NCBI RefSeq assembly: GCF_024124545.1
Contig: NZ_JAMXSF010000014.1
Coordinates: 62,001 to 126,000, forward strand
Source of the DNA: Pseudoalteromonas sp. XMcav2-N
GTDB lineage: Bacteria > Pseudomonadota > Gammaproteobacteria > Enterobacterales > Alteromonadaceae
DNA length: 64,000 nt
Direction: 5' to 3'
The position numbers and the translations under genes are program-made. The notes under the pieces were generated by a model. It searched no databases. It saw nothing but the letters and a program-made list of their open reading frames with translations, and was not told where the DNA came from. Positions 48,539-57,738 of the stretch are shown here, piece by piece. Numbering within the stretch: the stretch's first letter is position 1; every line of letters begins with the position of its first letter.

Positions 48539-48890
48539 TATGAGCCAAATCTTGTTGCCGCTGCCCCCACTCACACAGCATATCCAGAATTGGCCTAAGC
48601 TCATCTGATAATGAAGTACTGGTGTATTCCACCCTGGGCGGCACCTCGGCATACACCTCACGAGAGACCAATCCGTCAGCCTCCAGCTCTCTCAACTGTT
48701 GGGTCAGCATCTTTTGCGTGATCTTTGGAATCCGCTTTTTCAGCTCACCAAAACGCAGCGTGTTGTCTCGCAGGTGAAACAGAATGATCACCTTCCACTT
48801 GCCGCCGATCACGTTCATGACTGAGGTCATCGGACAGCCACCTAAATTAATGTCATTTTCTTCTGTGCGTAACGCCTTGTTTTTTGTCAT
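48522..48890 (-). CDS. HxlR-family transcriptional regulator
   Basis: A 122-residue winged-helix regulator. The family hallmarks C-P-M (residues 19-21), IGGKWKVIILFHL, RFGELKKRIP and ITQKMLTQQLRELEADGLV are all present. It is divergent from the metallo-beta-lactamase-fold gene at 49067, and the 176-base spacer holds inverted repeats such as TAGTTTCC...ATACTA that could be its operator. HxlR proteins often respond to electrophiles or oxidants through the N-terminal cysteine; that is general family knowledge. Confidence 0.92.
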   Translation of the reverse strand: MTKNKALRTEENDINLGGCPMTSVMNVIGGKWKVIILFHLRDNTLRFGELKKRIPKITQKMLTQQLRELEADGLVSREVYAEVPPRVEYTSTSLSDELRPILDMLCEWGQRQQDLAHKKGDT

Positions 48891-49066
48891 TGGTTACCCC
48901 GGCCATACTAGCTTACAAATTGGTGCTTACTTGATATGAGTATATCTGAACTCTATAGTTTCCAAAATATACTAAGGGCCATTTTGATACTCGTAAGTCT
49001 CGTTATAAGCACAGATTGTGCTGGCTGGCCCTGAGAAACGTAACACGACTGGATCAGGAAACCCCC

Positions 49067-50074
49067 ATGAACACACCAAAATATGCTTTATTCGGCGCAC
49101 TGGCGATGCTTTCAACCTTCACAACTCAGGCTGGTGAATTTATTTACAAGCCCGCCTCTGCCACTGAGATAGCAGTACACCATCAGAAAGTGGCAGGCAG
49201 CCACCGCGAGCGTTTTGTTAAACCTTATGAAGTGCAACGCCTGAGTCAGAACGTCTACTGGATATCGGTTGCCAACTACAACGTCACCGCAGTGGTTGGT
49301 CAGCGCAGTGTATTGCTGATCGATGCCCCGCATGGCACAGGCAAACAACTGCTGGCAGCCATCAAGTCTTTCACCAACAAACCGCTGCATGGCATCGTCT
49401 ATTCTCATGCCCATGCTGATCACGTGGGCGACTCACGGCTTATCCAAAAAGCACTGGCCGATACCCCCATTGAGATTTACGCCGCTGCAGAGGTGCGCGA
49501 TGCACTGCACTCGCACAAAGTCACGGCGCCCGCGCCGGTCACTCAGCTCATTGGCGACACGTTTAACTTTGAAGGCCACACATTTAAAACATTTAGCAAC
49601 TTTAATGGCCATACTCAGGACAACACCGCGTTATTGATTCAGGATCAGGGACGCACCATCATTCACGCCATCGATCTGGTCCATCCGGATCAGCTGGAGT
49701 TTCGCAGCTTTTCAAACGTTGAAGACGCCATTGCCTATAAAAACGACATAGATACACTGATGGCACTGGACTGGGACGTGATGGTCACCGGCCACAGTAA
49801 CCTGGGCTACAAAGCCGATGTACAGTTTGTTCAGGACTATATTCGGGATGTGCAAACCTTTATTCATGCAGGGCTGGCCAAAGCCCAGTTTGCCGAGCAC
49901 TTTAAGGGCGAATCGCCATTTAGCTGGTACGCTGGCTACACCAATGAAATCATTGACTTTGCTCACGCCAAAATGGCTGAAAAATACCGTAAAGGCAGAG
50001 AAGAAGAGTTTGATATTGTGGCTAAATCGCACGTGCGCGTGATGTTTTGGGCGATGTTTGCCCGGGCGCTGTAA
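49067..50074 (+). CDS. Exported metallo-beta-lactamase-fold hydrolase
   Basis: A 335-residue enzyme with a signal peptide (MNTPKYALFGALAMLSTFTTQA) and the zinc motif H114-A-H116-A-D118-H119. Further ligands are in NGHTQDN and TGHSN. The ATG at 49067 follows AGGA; the longer frame is not export-competent. It is divergent from the HxlR regulator, which probably controls it. Substrate unknown. Confidence 0.87.
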   Translation: MNTPKYALFGALAMLSTFTTQAGEFIYKPASATEIAVHHQKVAGSHRERFVKPYEVQRLSQNVYWISVANYNVTAVVGQRSVLLIDAPHGTGKQLLAAIKSFTNKPLHGIVYSHAHADHVGDSRLIQKALADTPIEIYAAAEVRDALHSHKVTAPAPVTQLIGDTFNFEGHTFKTFSNFNGHTQDNTALLIQDQGRTIIHAIDLVHPDQLEFRSFSNVEDAIAYKNDIDTLMALDWDVMVTGHSNLGYKADVQFVQDYIRDVQTFIHAGLAKAQFAEHFKGESPFSWYAGYTNEIIDFAHAKMAEKYRKGREEEFDIVAKSHVRVMFWAMFARAL

Positions 50075-50088
50075 TCTGGGCTCAGAGC

Positions 50089-50128
50089 GCGTTCAGCGCA
50101 AAACGACACACACGATTGCGCTGAACGC
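50089..50128. terminator. Bidirectional hairpin between convergent genes
   Basis: GCGTTCAGCGCAA and TTGCGCTGAACGC form a perfect 13-bp stem with a 14-base loop between the MBL gene and the SnoaL-like gene, which converge here. It lacks a long T run, so efficiency is uncertain. Confidence 0.6.
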
Positions 50129-50140
50129 TGCCAGCTCACA

Positions 50141-50689
50141 CTAATCCGTCACTTTTCGGGCTTCCCGCTCCAGCCAATTTTGCCGGGCATGCTGCGGGGC
50201 GATAGCCAGAATATCACGGCTCCCCTGCTCTGCTTTACGGATGAGCCTGATGGACGAAATTTGCCAATGCTGCGCAGCTTTGATCAGGCCAAATTCGTAC
50301 TCCCCGGACACCGACCAGAACCCTGTTTCTCCCAGCCAGTGACGCGCGATAAACTCAGCCCTGGCACTCGCCTTGTCTCCCGTGACGGTCACAACCAGAT
50401 TGCTGAGTTCATGCAAGGTTGCATCAAAGCCAGGCAGGAACCCGGCCCACTGCTGTAGTAATGCCCGCCGCTCTATCCGTTGCACCTCTGTGCCGAATAA
50501 ATCGCTGTAATCAACCGTCAGCTGCGGGGCAAATACCCTGCCAAGGTAGTCGAATGCTCCCTGATCGGCAAAGACTGAAAAACTGTGTATCTGGCTGCGA
50601 ATTTTTGCTTCATCCACCGTCATCGTGCGTGCATTGGCATTCATCGTCATGACTCCTATAAATAGTACTAACCAATATCTTGCTTGCAT
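50141..50689 (-). CDS. Exported SnoaL/NTF2-like protein
   Basis: A 182-residue protein with a signal peptide (MQARYWLVLFIGVMTMNANA) and a SnoaL-like cone fold (DEAKIRSQIHSFSVFADQGAFDYLGRVFAPQLTVDYSDL; WSVSGEYEFGLIKAAQHWQISSIRL). I use the ATG at 50689, close to GAGGGG, rather than a GTG four codons earlier. It lies nine bases after the alpha/beta hydrolase gene, so the two are an operon. Function unknown. Confidence 0.8.
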   Translation of the reverse strand: MQARYWLVLFIGVMTMNANARTMTVDEAKIRSQIHSFSVFADQGAFDYLGRVFAPQLTVDYSDLFGTEVQRIERRALLQQWAGFLPGFDATLHELSNLVVTVTGDKASARAEFIARHWLGETGFWSVSGEYEFGLIKAAQHWQISSIRLIRKAEQGSRDILAIAPQHARQNWLEREARKVTD

Positions 50690-50697
50690 GCTGCCCC

Positions 50698-51672
50698 TCA
50701 CAAGGTTGCCGCAAAATGTGTCACAACGGCATCCACCGCCTGACTGACCGCCTCGGGCTGATCGTAAAAATCAAACTGACTGATCCCCTCAAACCACACG
50801 GCACGCACGTTGCTGCCCGCGCTATCAAGATACTGGTGGGCACCTGCCGGCAAAGCCATGGCATCGGACGCCACCATCAGCACCGGTTTATCCTGAGCCG
50901 CGGCACCGGCCTGCGCATCGTAATTTAACCAGCCCGACCAGGAGGCAACATTAAACTGATTGTCGTACTGTGGTATCAATCCCCGATCGGTTTGCGTGTA
51001 ATATGGGACCTGATACATCAATGACTGTGCATTGCTGTTGCTGGCCGCTTCGATATAAACAGGTTGCGCAGCCTTAGTCGCTTGTTCAGCCGCTGCGAGT
51101 AACGTCTGGACTTGCGCTTCGCCACCGTAAATGGCTGTCGCCATGGCTTTGTCATGCAACCAGGGGGCGACCACGGCAGCGCTTTTTACTTTGCCATGAC
51201 CTGTAATGGCATCCAGCATATACCCGGCCGATGCACAGATCCCAAGACCTGCAATACGTGTGGTATCGACGCCCAGCAATTGGTCGAGCGAATCGATCAC
51301 AGCACGAATATCCGCCGTTTTACGCGCCGGATCTTCGAGATAGAGCACCGCATCAGCACTTTCACCCCAACCACGAAAGTCAAAGGTCAGCGCAGCGAAC
51401 CCTTGCTCTGCCAGTGCCTGTGCATAGACCGCGCTCATTTGCTCTTTCACCGTTGTCCAGGCACCGGTAACGATAACCAGCGGTGCATTGGGATGATTTT
51501 TGGGCAGATAAAGGTTGGCCGCAAGGGGGCCTATCTGAGTACTTAATTCAATCTTTTGCATAGTGATCTCCTGTGACGATAATTGATGCTGATGCGTGGT
51601 TGCAGACACAGTGGGTGGTAATACTGCGATGGTCAGACTCCCCAACAGGAGTAATAGTGATTGCTTAAACAT
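50698..51672 (-). CDS. Exported alpha/beta hydrolase
   Basis: A 324-residue enzyme with a signal peptide (MFKQSLLLLLGSLTIAVLPPTVSA). The fold is seen in FDFRGWGES and the nucleophile elbow GLGICASAG; the latter has Cys next to Ala-Ser, so the nucleophile is either C or S and is not certain. Later HQYLDSAGS / FDFYDQPEA supply the usual acid/His region. GAGGG precedes the ATG at 51672. It heads the operon with the SnoaL-like gene and is divergent from an AraC regulator, which probably controls it. Confidence 0.82.
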   Translation of the reverse strand: MFKQSLLLLLGSLTIAVLPPTVSATTHQHQLSSQEITMQKIELSTQIGPLAANLYLPKNHPNAPLVIVTGAWTTVKEQMSAVYAQALAEQGFAALTFDFRGWGESADAVLYLEDPARKTADIRAVIDSLDQLLGVDTTRIAGLGICASAGYMLDAITGHGKVKSAAVVAPWLHDKAMATAIYGGEAQVQTLLAAAEQATKAAQPVYIEAASNSNAQSLMYQVPYYTQTDRGLIPQYDNQFNVASWSGWLNYDAQAGAAAQDKPVLMVASDAMALPAGAHQYLDSAGSNVRAVWFEGISQFDFYDQPEAVSQAVDAVVTHFAATL

Positions 51673-51853
51673 GGCACCCTCTGTGTTGTATGTGAGCCGT
51701 TTGGCTAACCTGGGCATAGATTAGCGCTGAGGGGCCCCGCAAGATTGAAGATTCCTGCCCGGGTTTTGGTATTTTATTGCACACAAGCTGAGTTGACGGC
51801 GGACAGAAGGGTGGGCTAGATTCACTCTAAGAGTCATCAATGAACACCCCGCC

Positions 51854-52756
51854 ATGCAATCAAAACTGAGGTTTTATAACTTTGAAACCAGCACCTTATC
51901 GGATTGTGGTGCGGTACTGGAGATTGCCTTTTCAAATCATGATCTGGCATGGCCTGGCATATTGGTTGAACAGGGCACGTCTCCCCATTTTTACCCCACC
52001 CATGTCTACACGCCTTACTTTTACTTTGCACTGGCGCTGGAAAGTGACTTGCACTGGCAGGCCGAACAAAACGGACACCTGGCCGACTTACACACCAGCC
52101 CAGGCAATATCTGGATCAATCCGCCGGGCACGCCCTTTACCCATGCAATTTCAGAGCCTTGCTATTTCGTGATCCTGGCCATCGAATCACAGCATTTTCT
52201 GGACCGCTGTCCACTCAGCCTGGATGGCATTGAATTGCAGTTTCTCAACAATTACAACGTGGTAGATGCCACCATCAAAGGCATCATTGACCTGTTTATG
52301 CTTGAGGCAAAAAACAAGGGCCGCAATGGCAAGGCCTATTTGGACAACCTCGTTGGGCTACTGGCCACCCATTACATTCATAACTACTCCAATTATCAGG
52401 ATCAGAAAACGGCGCAGGTCGCGACCTCTAAGTTTGATCAGCAGCAAATTGCTAAAATTGATGACTATATTCAGGCACATATTGGTCAAAGCATTGCGGT
52501 AGACGAGCTGGCGGACTTACTGGGGTGCAGCAAGTTTTACTTTCTGAGGGAGTTTAAAAAGCACCAGGGGATCACCCCCTATCAGTACATTCTGGATAGG
52601 CGCCTGGCACAGGCCAAAGCGGCATTATTATCCGGGCGTGCCAATATCGCTGCGACCGCTTTAGAGCTGGGCTTTAACGATCAATCTCACTTTACCCGGG
52701 CATTTAAAAATCACTTTGGCATCACACCCGGGCAGTTTATTAAGCAACGCGACTAA
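51854..52756 (+). CDS. AraC-family transcriptional regulator
   Basis: A 300-residue regulator. The N-terminal part is a cupin-like sensor domain; the C-terminal 100 residues hold two helix-turn-helix motifs (AVDELADLLGCSKFYFLREFKKHQGITPYQYI and IAATALELGFNDQSHFTRAFKNHFGITPGQF). It is divergent from the hydrolase/SnoaL operon and 13 bases before the convergent SDR gene. Confidence 0.9.
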   Translation: MQSKLRFYNFETSTLSDCGAVLEIAFSNHDLAWPGILVEQGTSPHFYPTHVYTPYFYFALALESDLHWQAEQNGHLADLHTSPGNIWINPPGTPFTHAISEPCYFVILAIESQHFLDRCPLSLDGIELQFLNNYNVVDATIKGIIDLFMLEAKNKGRNGKAYLDNLVGLLATHYIHNYSNYQDQKTAQVATSKFDQQQIAKIDDYIQAHIGQSIAVDELADLLGCSKFYFLREFKKHQGITPYQYILDRRLAQAKAALLSGRANIAATALELGFNDQSHFTRAFKNHFGITPGQFIKQRD

Positions 52757-52769
52757 CCGGCGTTACCGA

Positions 52770-53630
52770 TCACACACTCGGAGGTAAAAACAGCCTGGGT
52801 TGCCAGCCTAATTCGCGGATGGCTTTGTCGCTTGAGAACACCTGCTGCAGTGCATAGCCTTCTGTCCAGGTGCCATATATTTGCGCCCACTGCGCCGCTT
52901 GTCCGCACACAATCGGTTGCTCAGACAATGTCTGTAATAAGCTTGCCAGCGGAGCGCTTGGCTCTGCCGATCCTATGTACTCTTCACCTTGCTTGCCGCG
53001 CTCAAGTACCAGGCGATACAGCTCAGCCAGATTAGTGCGCTCAACCAGTGGCCAGGTTTGCGTTTCGTCCGCCGGTAACACGGGGTGGCCACAGCGCTCT
53101 ATTTCCCAGCTCAGGATGGGTGGCAAATAGTGCTCTTCCTCGCACACCACATTGACCGGGCTGACAACACGTAAGTCGATGTTTTCTTTGTCCGATAACC
53201 AGGCGATGTTATCCAGCATCCACTGAAAATCGGCCACCGAATGCTTTGGCGTGGTTTCGGTGATCACCGCATCATGACTGCCATAGGCCCAGCATCCAGC
53301 GGTATAGACAAGTATAAGTGGCGTAGTGCGTGTTAAGGCATGGTCAGCCACAGCCTGCATCAACGTCGCATCCACCTCGCCCATCTTGTCATCAAAGGTA
53401 CAGGCGGTATGGATAAACGCATCACAGCTCGCAAGCTCGCTGAGCCAGGATTGCGGCTCGGTCAGTGATCCAGTCACTGCCGTTGCGCCCAGTTGCACGG
53501 CTTTATCAGCGCTTGTTGCATTTCTGCATAACACCTTGACCTGATAACCATGTGTGACCAGTTCTCGCACTATGGCACTGCCAATATTGCCTGTTCCGCC
53601 AGTCACAAATACCGATTTGTGTATGCTCAT
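52770..53630 (-). CDS. NAD-dependent epimerase/SDR (atypical, extended)
   Basis: A 286-residue Rossmann-fold protein. The nucleotide-binding motif G-G-T-G-N-I-G (11-17) and a TAGCWAYG segment are visible; the classical YxxxK is not clear, so this may be an atypical NmrA-like SDR. GGAGAAACAG precedes the ATG. It is convergent with the AraC gene and followed by a membrane protein of its own. Substrate unknown. Confidence 0.8.
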   Translation of the reverse strand: MSIHKSVFVTGGTGNIGSAIVRELVTHGYQVKVLCRNATSADKAVQLGATAVTGSLTEPQSWLSELASCDAFIHTACTFDDKMGEVDATLMQAVADHALTRTTPLILVYTAGCWAYGSHDAVITETTPKHSVADFQWMLDNIAWLSDKENIDLRVVSPVNVVCEEEHYLPPILSWEIERCGHPVLPADETQTWPLVERTNLAELYRLVLERGKQGEEYIGSAEPSAPLASLLQTLSEQPIVCGQAAQWAQIYGTWTEGYALQQVFSSDKAIRELGWQPRLFLPPSV

Positions 53631-53730
53631 CTGTTTCTCCTTTCAGATTTAAAAACATACACCCACAGTAGCGCAGTATGTACCCAAATTTCTACACTTT
53701 CGTATGAGTAAAAGCGCCCGCAGCGTTTGC

Positions 53731-54336
53731 TCACGCTACCTGAGATCCGGCCACCGTATCAGAGCGAATTACCCGGCTGGCCCACACAAACGCCAGCGCC
53801 AGCAACCCATTGGTATAAAAGTCCAGCGATAAGCCCACTTCTGCCCCATACAGCATGCCCGCCAGTAACATCAGGCTCCAGCATACAACGGGGATCGACA
53901 AAGCCAGGCCCAGAGCGCGCGAGGCAGGGTCCCGCAGGCTGGCAATCGCATTGCAAATAAAGGCACCGACCATCGCAATCATAAATACGCCTATCAGCGC
54001 CTGCATACCAACACCTCTGGTGGCATCGCCCAGCAGCGCACTGGCGATAACCCAGCAGGCGCCAATGCTCAGCGCGACCAAAGACGACAGAGCAAACCCG
54101 GCGCCCCACTTGGCCAGTTTCGGTGCTCGCGACGCAATTCGAGGGTGCAGTTTATACAACCCCAGGACACTGGATGCGAGTCCGATAATTGCCGGGATCG
54201 CGGGCCACAAAATGGACAGCTGATATCCGGAAAAGTGGCGTGCCCATAAACACAGGGTGTTGATTAACATAAAACCACCGGCAATCAGAAAAAATCGGGC
54301 ATCCCAGGATGTAGGTGTGTGCTGAACGTTTTGCAT
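53731..54336 (-). CDS. Seven- or six-helix membrane protein, unknown function
   Basis: A 201-residue protein with about six hydrophobic segments. The ATG at 54336 follows GAGGAAG; a longer frame upstream lacks a ribosome site. I do not recognise the family. It is divergent from the SnoaL-like gene at 54698. Confidence 0.7.
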   Translation of the reverse strand: MQNVQHTPTSWDARFFLIAGGFMLINTLCLWARHFSGYQLSILWPAIPAIIGLASSVLGLYKLHPRIASRAPKLAKWGAGFALSSLVALSIGACWVIASALLGDATRGVGMQALIGVFMIAMVGAFICNAIASLRDPASRALGLALSIPVVCWSLMLLAGMLYGAEVGLSLDFYTNGLLALAFVWASRVIRSDTVAGSQVA

Positions 54337-54580
54337 TGTCTTCCTCGCATTGAATGTTATTAACCGTAAACAGGTGAGGTCATACAATGCAAAGAAATGG
54401 TCGGTAAGTCGTTTGAATGGGCCCGTTCGAACTTTTTATTTCAATTACTTTCATAACGTTATACCACTTTCTTCATCCTCTTTATCTCTGTGGCTTATTC
54501 AGCGGTGCTTGTCAGGGCGCAATACAATGCGCCATTACGCACGCTTTAACACCCTGATTGTCACAACCTACGTGCGACAT

Positions 54581-54652
54581 GGGTTACCAAAAAGTACCCT
54601 GGTAAGTAATTTGTGCCTTCTTGCAAAGGTGGTTACTAATAATTACCATGGT
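54581..54652. promoter_or_regulatory. Direct repeat of an imperfect palindrome upstream of the SnoaL-like gene
   Basis: Two copies 49 bases apart: GGGTTACCAAAAAGTACCCTGG (54581-54602) and TGGTTACTAATAATTACCATGG (54630-54651). They agree at most positions and each is roughly symmetrical (GGTTAC...TACC). They are likely operators for the gene at 54698 and perhaps the divergent membrane gene. No regulator can be assigned, though the spacing of dyad sites fits winged-helix dimers. Confidence 0.5.
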
Positions 54653-54697
54653 TACCAGATGAGACTTAAACCTGAATTTACAACTAAGGAGCACCCC

Positions 54698-55240
54698 ATG
54701 TTGAAAACCCTAAGTGCAGCATTACTTTTACTGGTCAGTACCGTGACATTTGCCGCAGGCAAAGACGCCCCTAAAATCCACTTTGATGAGTTAAAAAAAC
54801 CAAGCTGGAGCGAACAGGAATTAAGCAATGCACGCCTGGTCACCGACTTTGTACAAAATCTGATGAACAACCACAACTTTGACTATGTGCTAAAACACTA
54901 CAACGACAGCGCCTATGTGCAGCACAACCGCAACCTGCCGGATAAAATCCCCGGTCTGGTCGGCTTTTTACAAGAGTTTGTAGAGGATTACCCGGACTAC
55001 AGCTATGACGTAAAACACATCTACGCCGACGGCGACTTCGTGATTTTTCACTCTCACGCCACGCTGGATAAAGATCACCGCGGCAATGACCAAAAAGGCA
55101 TGAACATCATCGACACCTGGCGCATCGAAGACGGCCGCATTGTAGAACACTGGGACTCAATCCAGGCTCTGGATCTGTCAATGCGTATTTACTCACTTTT
55201 CAGCGGTGGCGACATTCAAAATGATAATGGCGTGTTTTAA
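54698..55240 (+). CDS. Exported SnoaL-like protein
   Basis: A 180-residue protein with a signal peptide (MLKTLSAALLLLVSTVTFA) and a SnoaL/polyketide-cyclase-like fold (FVQNLMNNHNFDYVLKHYNDSAYVQHN; DTWRIEDGRIVEHWDSIQ). This type is a common marine-bacterial ester or hydroxylase-like protein of unknown reaction. AAGGAG is well spaced before the ATG at 54698. Dyad repeats upstream suggest regulation. Confidence 0.85.
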   Translation: MLKTLSAALLLLVSTVTFAAGKDAPKIHFDELKKPSWSEQELSNARLVTDFVQNLMNNHNFDYVLKHYNDSAYVQHNRNLPDKIPGLVGFLQEFVEDYPDYSYDVKHIYADGDFVIFHSHATLDKDHRGNDQKGMNIIDTWRIEDGRIVEHWDSIQALDLSMRIYSLFSGGDIQNDNGVF

Positions 55241-55350
55241 TGAAGAGTTTTGATGGGGTGAGTGTGGAGTAAGCACTGTCGTTTTATGTCAGCTTTAACG
55301 TTCAGAGTGAAATGACGCAGCCCGACAAAAGGCACTGACTTACAAATACA

Positions 55351-55394
55351 AAAAGCCGCTCACAATGGTTTTATCAGCCTGAGCGGTTCTTTGC
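55351..55394. terminator. Terminator between convergent genes
   Basis: AAAGCCGCTCA pairs with TGAGCGGTTCTTT around a 17-base loop; A/T runs flank both sides. It lies between the SnoaL-like gene (plus) and the unknown exported protein (minus). It resembles the terminator at 57823-57865. Confidence 0.65.
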
Positions 55395-55448
55395 GCTTAA
55401 AATTCGGGGATCCAGCAGCGTGCAATCTCGCCAAATAACGGTTTATAT

Positions 55449-55503
55449 TTACTACCGCTGCCCCTCACCGACTATTGCCTTTAGAACAGAACCTGCGTAC
55501 TTA
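55449..55503 (-). pseudogene. Possible remnant of the 3' end of a third cassette membrane-protein gene
   Basis: On the minus strand this stretch ends AGGGGCAGCGGTAGTAA and matches about two thirds of the bases at the 3' end of the membrane protein gene of cassette B (57903-57955), including the final AGGGCAGCG..AGTAA. Upstream similarity fades. A GC-rich terminator lies downstream in both places. It may be a decayed copy; chance similarity is not excluded. Confidence 0.3.
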
Positions 55504-55566
55504 TAAAGCACGTTAACTCTCACCACCTTGTTGATAAAAATTATTGTTCTATATAACACCAGAATA

Positions 55567-55594
55567 GGCGCTGATTCTTTGTAGAATCTGCGCC
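55567..55594. repeat. Imperfect hairpin
   Basis: GGCGCTGATTC and GAATCTGCGCC form an 11-bp stem with one T-T mismatch and a six-base loop, about 50 bases after the stop of the minus-strand gene at 55648. It may be a terminator or attenuator. Confidence 0.45.
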
Positions 55595-55647
55595 AAAATA
55601 AACAAAGCGGTCGTATTAACTGTTTACCGTTCGAAGGCTAATAGACG

Positions 55648-56445
55648 TTAGTCCAACAATTTAGGAGTTTTGCCAGTAAAATCAATCCATGAGTTAGTGC
55701 CTAAGAGCTCTGCGCCTTCAACACTTGGATCTTCATATCGCATTACGAAGTTTTTTGGGCCATGCGCATAGGCTACTACAAGTCCATATTCAGAATCCAA
55801 GTAACCGCCATGTGGCACTAAACCAGGGTAACTAATTCTCCATGCTTGTCCGCCAATGCCTACGTGACCTAATGTTAATTTACCGACTACATTATCAGGT
55901 AGTAAGAAAAACCATGTCCACGGGCCACCCGAAACAATCGTCATAACTTCATCAATGCCAACGCCACTTTCTGAGCTATTTACGTGAAGCCTGCCAAATT
56001 TATCTTGCAGGAATGCCATAACCTCAGGTGTCATTGCTTTCATATCATAAACTTTTGGGTACGGCGCTACACCAACTTCAGATGTTGATAAAAAGCCACC
56101 CCGATGCATCTCAGGTTTACGACCTGCTTTCTCAATTTGCTCTAGCAATTGTCCCCGGTGTAATGAGAAAATAGAAAGTAGCTTTTCGCTTTCGGCGTCA
56201 GTAATTGCTCGTGTTCTTGACGCTTCAAGTATTGGAGTTGCTTCTTTTGGCAACGGTAAGGTACTGACACGCACTCCCGCAGATTTTAATACCGCATTTA
56301 CCTTGTCTACGCCTGTCGTTGCTTTTCTGCCATCACTATAAGAAAGTGTCAGCTGACCTTGTGTTGAAACTGTATTTGCAACACTTTGGGCTGCCGCTCC
56401 AGTAGATATCACCGTAATAAATACCAGGTTAAGTAATTTTTTCAT
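55648..56445 (-). CDS. Exported protein of unknown family
   Basis: A 265-residue protein with a signal peptide (MKKLLNLVFITVISTGAAAQSVA). The rest is a globular domain I cannot assign; distinctive features are conserved-looking GGPWTWFFLLPDNVVGKLTLGH and GGYLDSEYGLVVAYAHG. GAGGAGAAGAG precedes the ATG. The DNA is more AT-rich than the surroundings. A 14-bp sequence about 116 bases upstream of its start also occurs before the LysR gene, so LysR control is likely. Confidence 0.75.
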   Translation of the reverse strand: MKKLLNLVFITVISTGAAAQSVANTVSTQGQLTLSYSDGRKATTGVDKVNAVLKSAGVRVSTLPLPKEATPILEASRTRAITDAESEKLLSIFSLHRGQLLEQIEKAGRKPEMHRGGFLSTSEVGVAPYPKVYDMKAMTPEVMAFLQDKFGRLHVNSSESGVGIDEVMTIVSGGPWTWFFLLPDNVVGKLTLGHVGIGGQAWRISYPGLVPHGGYLDSEYGLVVAYAHGPKNFVMRYEDPSVEGAELLGTNSWIDFTGKTPKLLD

Positions 56446-56560
56446 GACTCTCTTCTCCTCGGGCAGATTTTAATGTCTTCATTTGTCTAGCTTGATTAAC
56501 GAAGCTAAGTCTACGGCACATAAGATAATTGAAAAACATCAACTCAGTGAACTTACTGTC

Positions 56561-56574
56561 TACTTTAAGTAAAC
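56561..56574 (-). promoter_or_regulatory. LysR operator-like site upstream of the exported protein
   Basis: On the minus strand the 14 bases GTTTACTTAAAGTA are identical to those at 57739-57752 in front of the LysR gene. The core ACTTAAAGT is nearly symmetrical, as expected of LysR-type boxes. It lies 116 bases before the gene starting at 56445. Confidence 0.55.
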
Positions 56575-56814
56575 AAATCAGTCAAAAATCAAACTAAAGA
56601 ACACTAAATAAGAAACATTCATATGTAAGAGTGCTATCGCGTTTTGAATCAAAATATTGTTCATCAGCAGATAAAGGCAGGTTACACAAATCCCCTCAAG
56701 AAACGTTCAAGCTCCTCAGTAGGCCGTTCGATTACCCGAATATAAAGAAGGTTGTTTATGAAAAATTTAAAATACCATCTCTTATCATTACAGGTGACTT
56801 TCTTAGTGGCTGGC

Positions 56815-57705
56815 TCATTTAGCAAAGTAGTCGATTAGGAAGTCAATAAACGTGCGTACCTTTTGAGATTGCGCTTTGTGATAAGGGTAAATGGCATAAA
56901 GTGCATGCGTTTCTGCTTGCCATTGTGGTAATAGCTTAACCAACTCTCCTGATTTTAATTCTTCATCAACAAAAATCTCAGGGGTAAGCGCAATGCCAAG
57001 CCCTGCAATAACGGCCTGCTTTAAGGCGAGACCATTATTAACAACATAAGAGCCTGAAGTTAAGTCGATTGACTTCTTTTCATCATGTTGTCGAAATACC
57101 CAATGTCTGGGGGATGATGACAAGCTATAGATTAAGCAATTATGTTGGCTGAGATCGTCAGGGGATGATAACGCATCGGCTCGTTCAATATACTTTGGCG
57201 AGGCACACAGAACACGTTTCATATCGAGCAGTTTTCGCGATTTTAGACTAGAGTTTTGTAGCGCTCCTCCGCCACGAATGGCAACATCTAAACCTTGTTC
57301 AACAAGATCTACGTAGTGATCACTCAATATCACTTCAATAGAAATTTCTGGATGTAATTGCATAAAATCGCATATTGCAGGATTTAATTTCAAGATCCCC
57401 ATAGACATGGGAACACTGACTTTAATTAAGCCACTGAGTTGGTGTGAAGACTCTATAATAGAGAGATCTGCGTGTGATAACTCATCTAAGATAGTACGCA
57501 CATGATCATAATAGCGTTGCCCATTTTCAGTGATATGCATTCTTCTGGTGGTGCGATTGATTAAAGGGCTTTTAAGGTAGTCTTCTAATTCATTGATGTT
57601 TTTACTGATGGCGGCCTTGGACAGCCCCATATCTTCAGCAGCCGCTTTAAAGCTACCTAATTCAATAACACGACGAAAAACAGTGATAGCTCTTAATTTA
57701 TCCAT
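56815..57705 (-). CDS. LysR-family transcriptional regulator
   Basis: A 296-residue regulator with an N-terminal winged helix (FRRVIELGSFKAAAEDMGLSKAAISKNINELEDYLKSPLINRTTRR) and a LysR substrate-binding domain (IKVSVPMSMGILKLNPAICDFMQLHPEIS...LDVAIRGGG). It is of the CrgA/AphB-like subgroup. It is transcribed in the same direction as the exported protein at 55648, separated by 370 bases. Identical operator-like sites sit before both genes, which suggests autoregulation and control of that neighbour. Cognate inducer unknown. Confidence 0.92.
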   Translation of the reverse strand: MDKLRAITVFRRVIELGSFKAAAEDMGLSKAAISKNINELEDYLKSPLINRTTRRMHITENGQRYYDHVRTILDELSHADLSIIESSHQLSGLIKVSVPMSMGILKLNPAICDFMQLHPEISIEVILSDHYVDLVEQGLDVAIRGGGALQNSSLKSRKLLDMKRVLCASPKYIERADALSSPDDLSQHNCLIYSLSSSPRHWVFRQHDEKKSIDLTSGSYVVNNGLALKQAVIAGLGIALTPEIFVDEELKSGELVKLLPQWQAETHALYAIYPYHKAQSQKVRTFIDFLIDYFAK

Positions 57706-57738
57706 GCTTGCCTCACAACCATATAAAAGAAAACTATA

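Noticed and set aside
56631..56822. 63-residue ORF before the LysR gene
   Set aside because: GTG start without ribosome site; no export signal or homology seen; overlaps the LysR 3' end.
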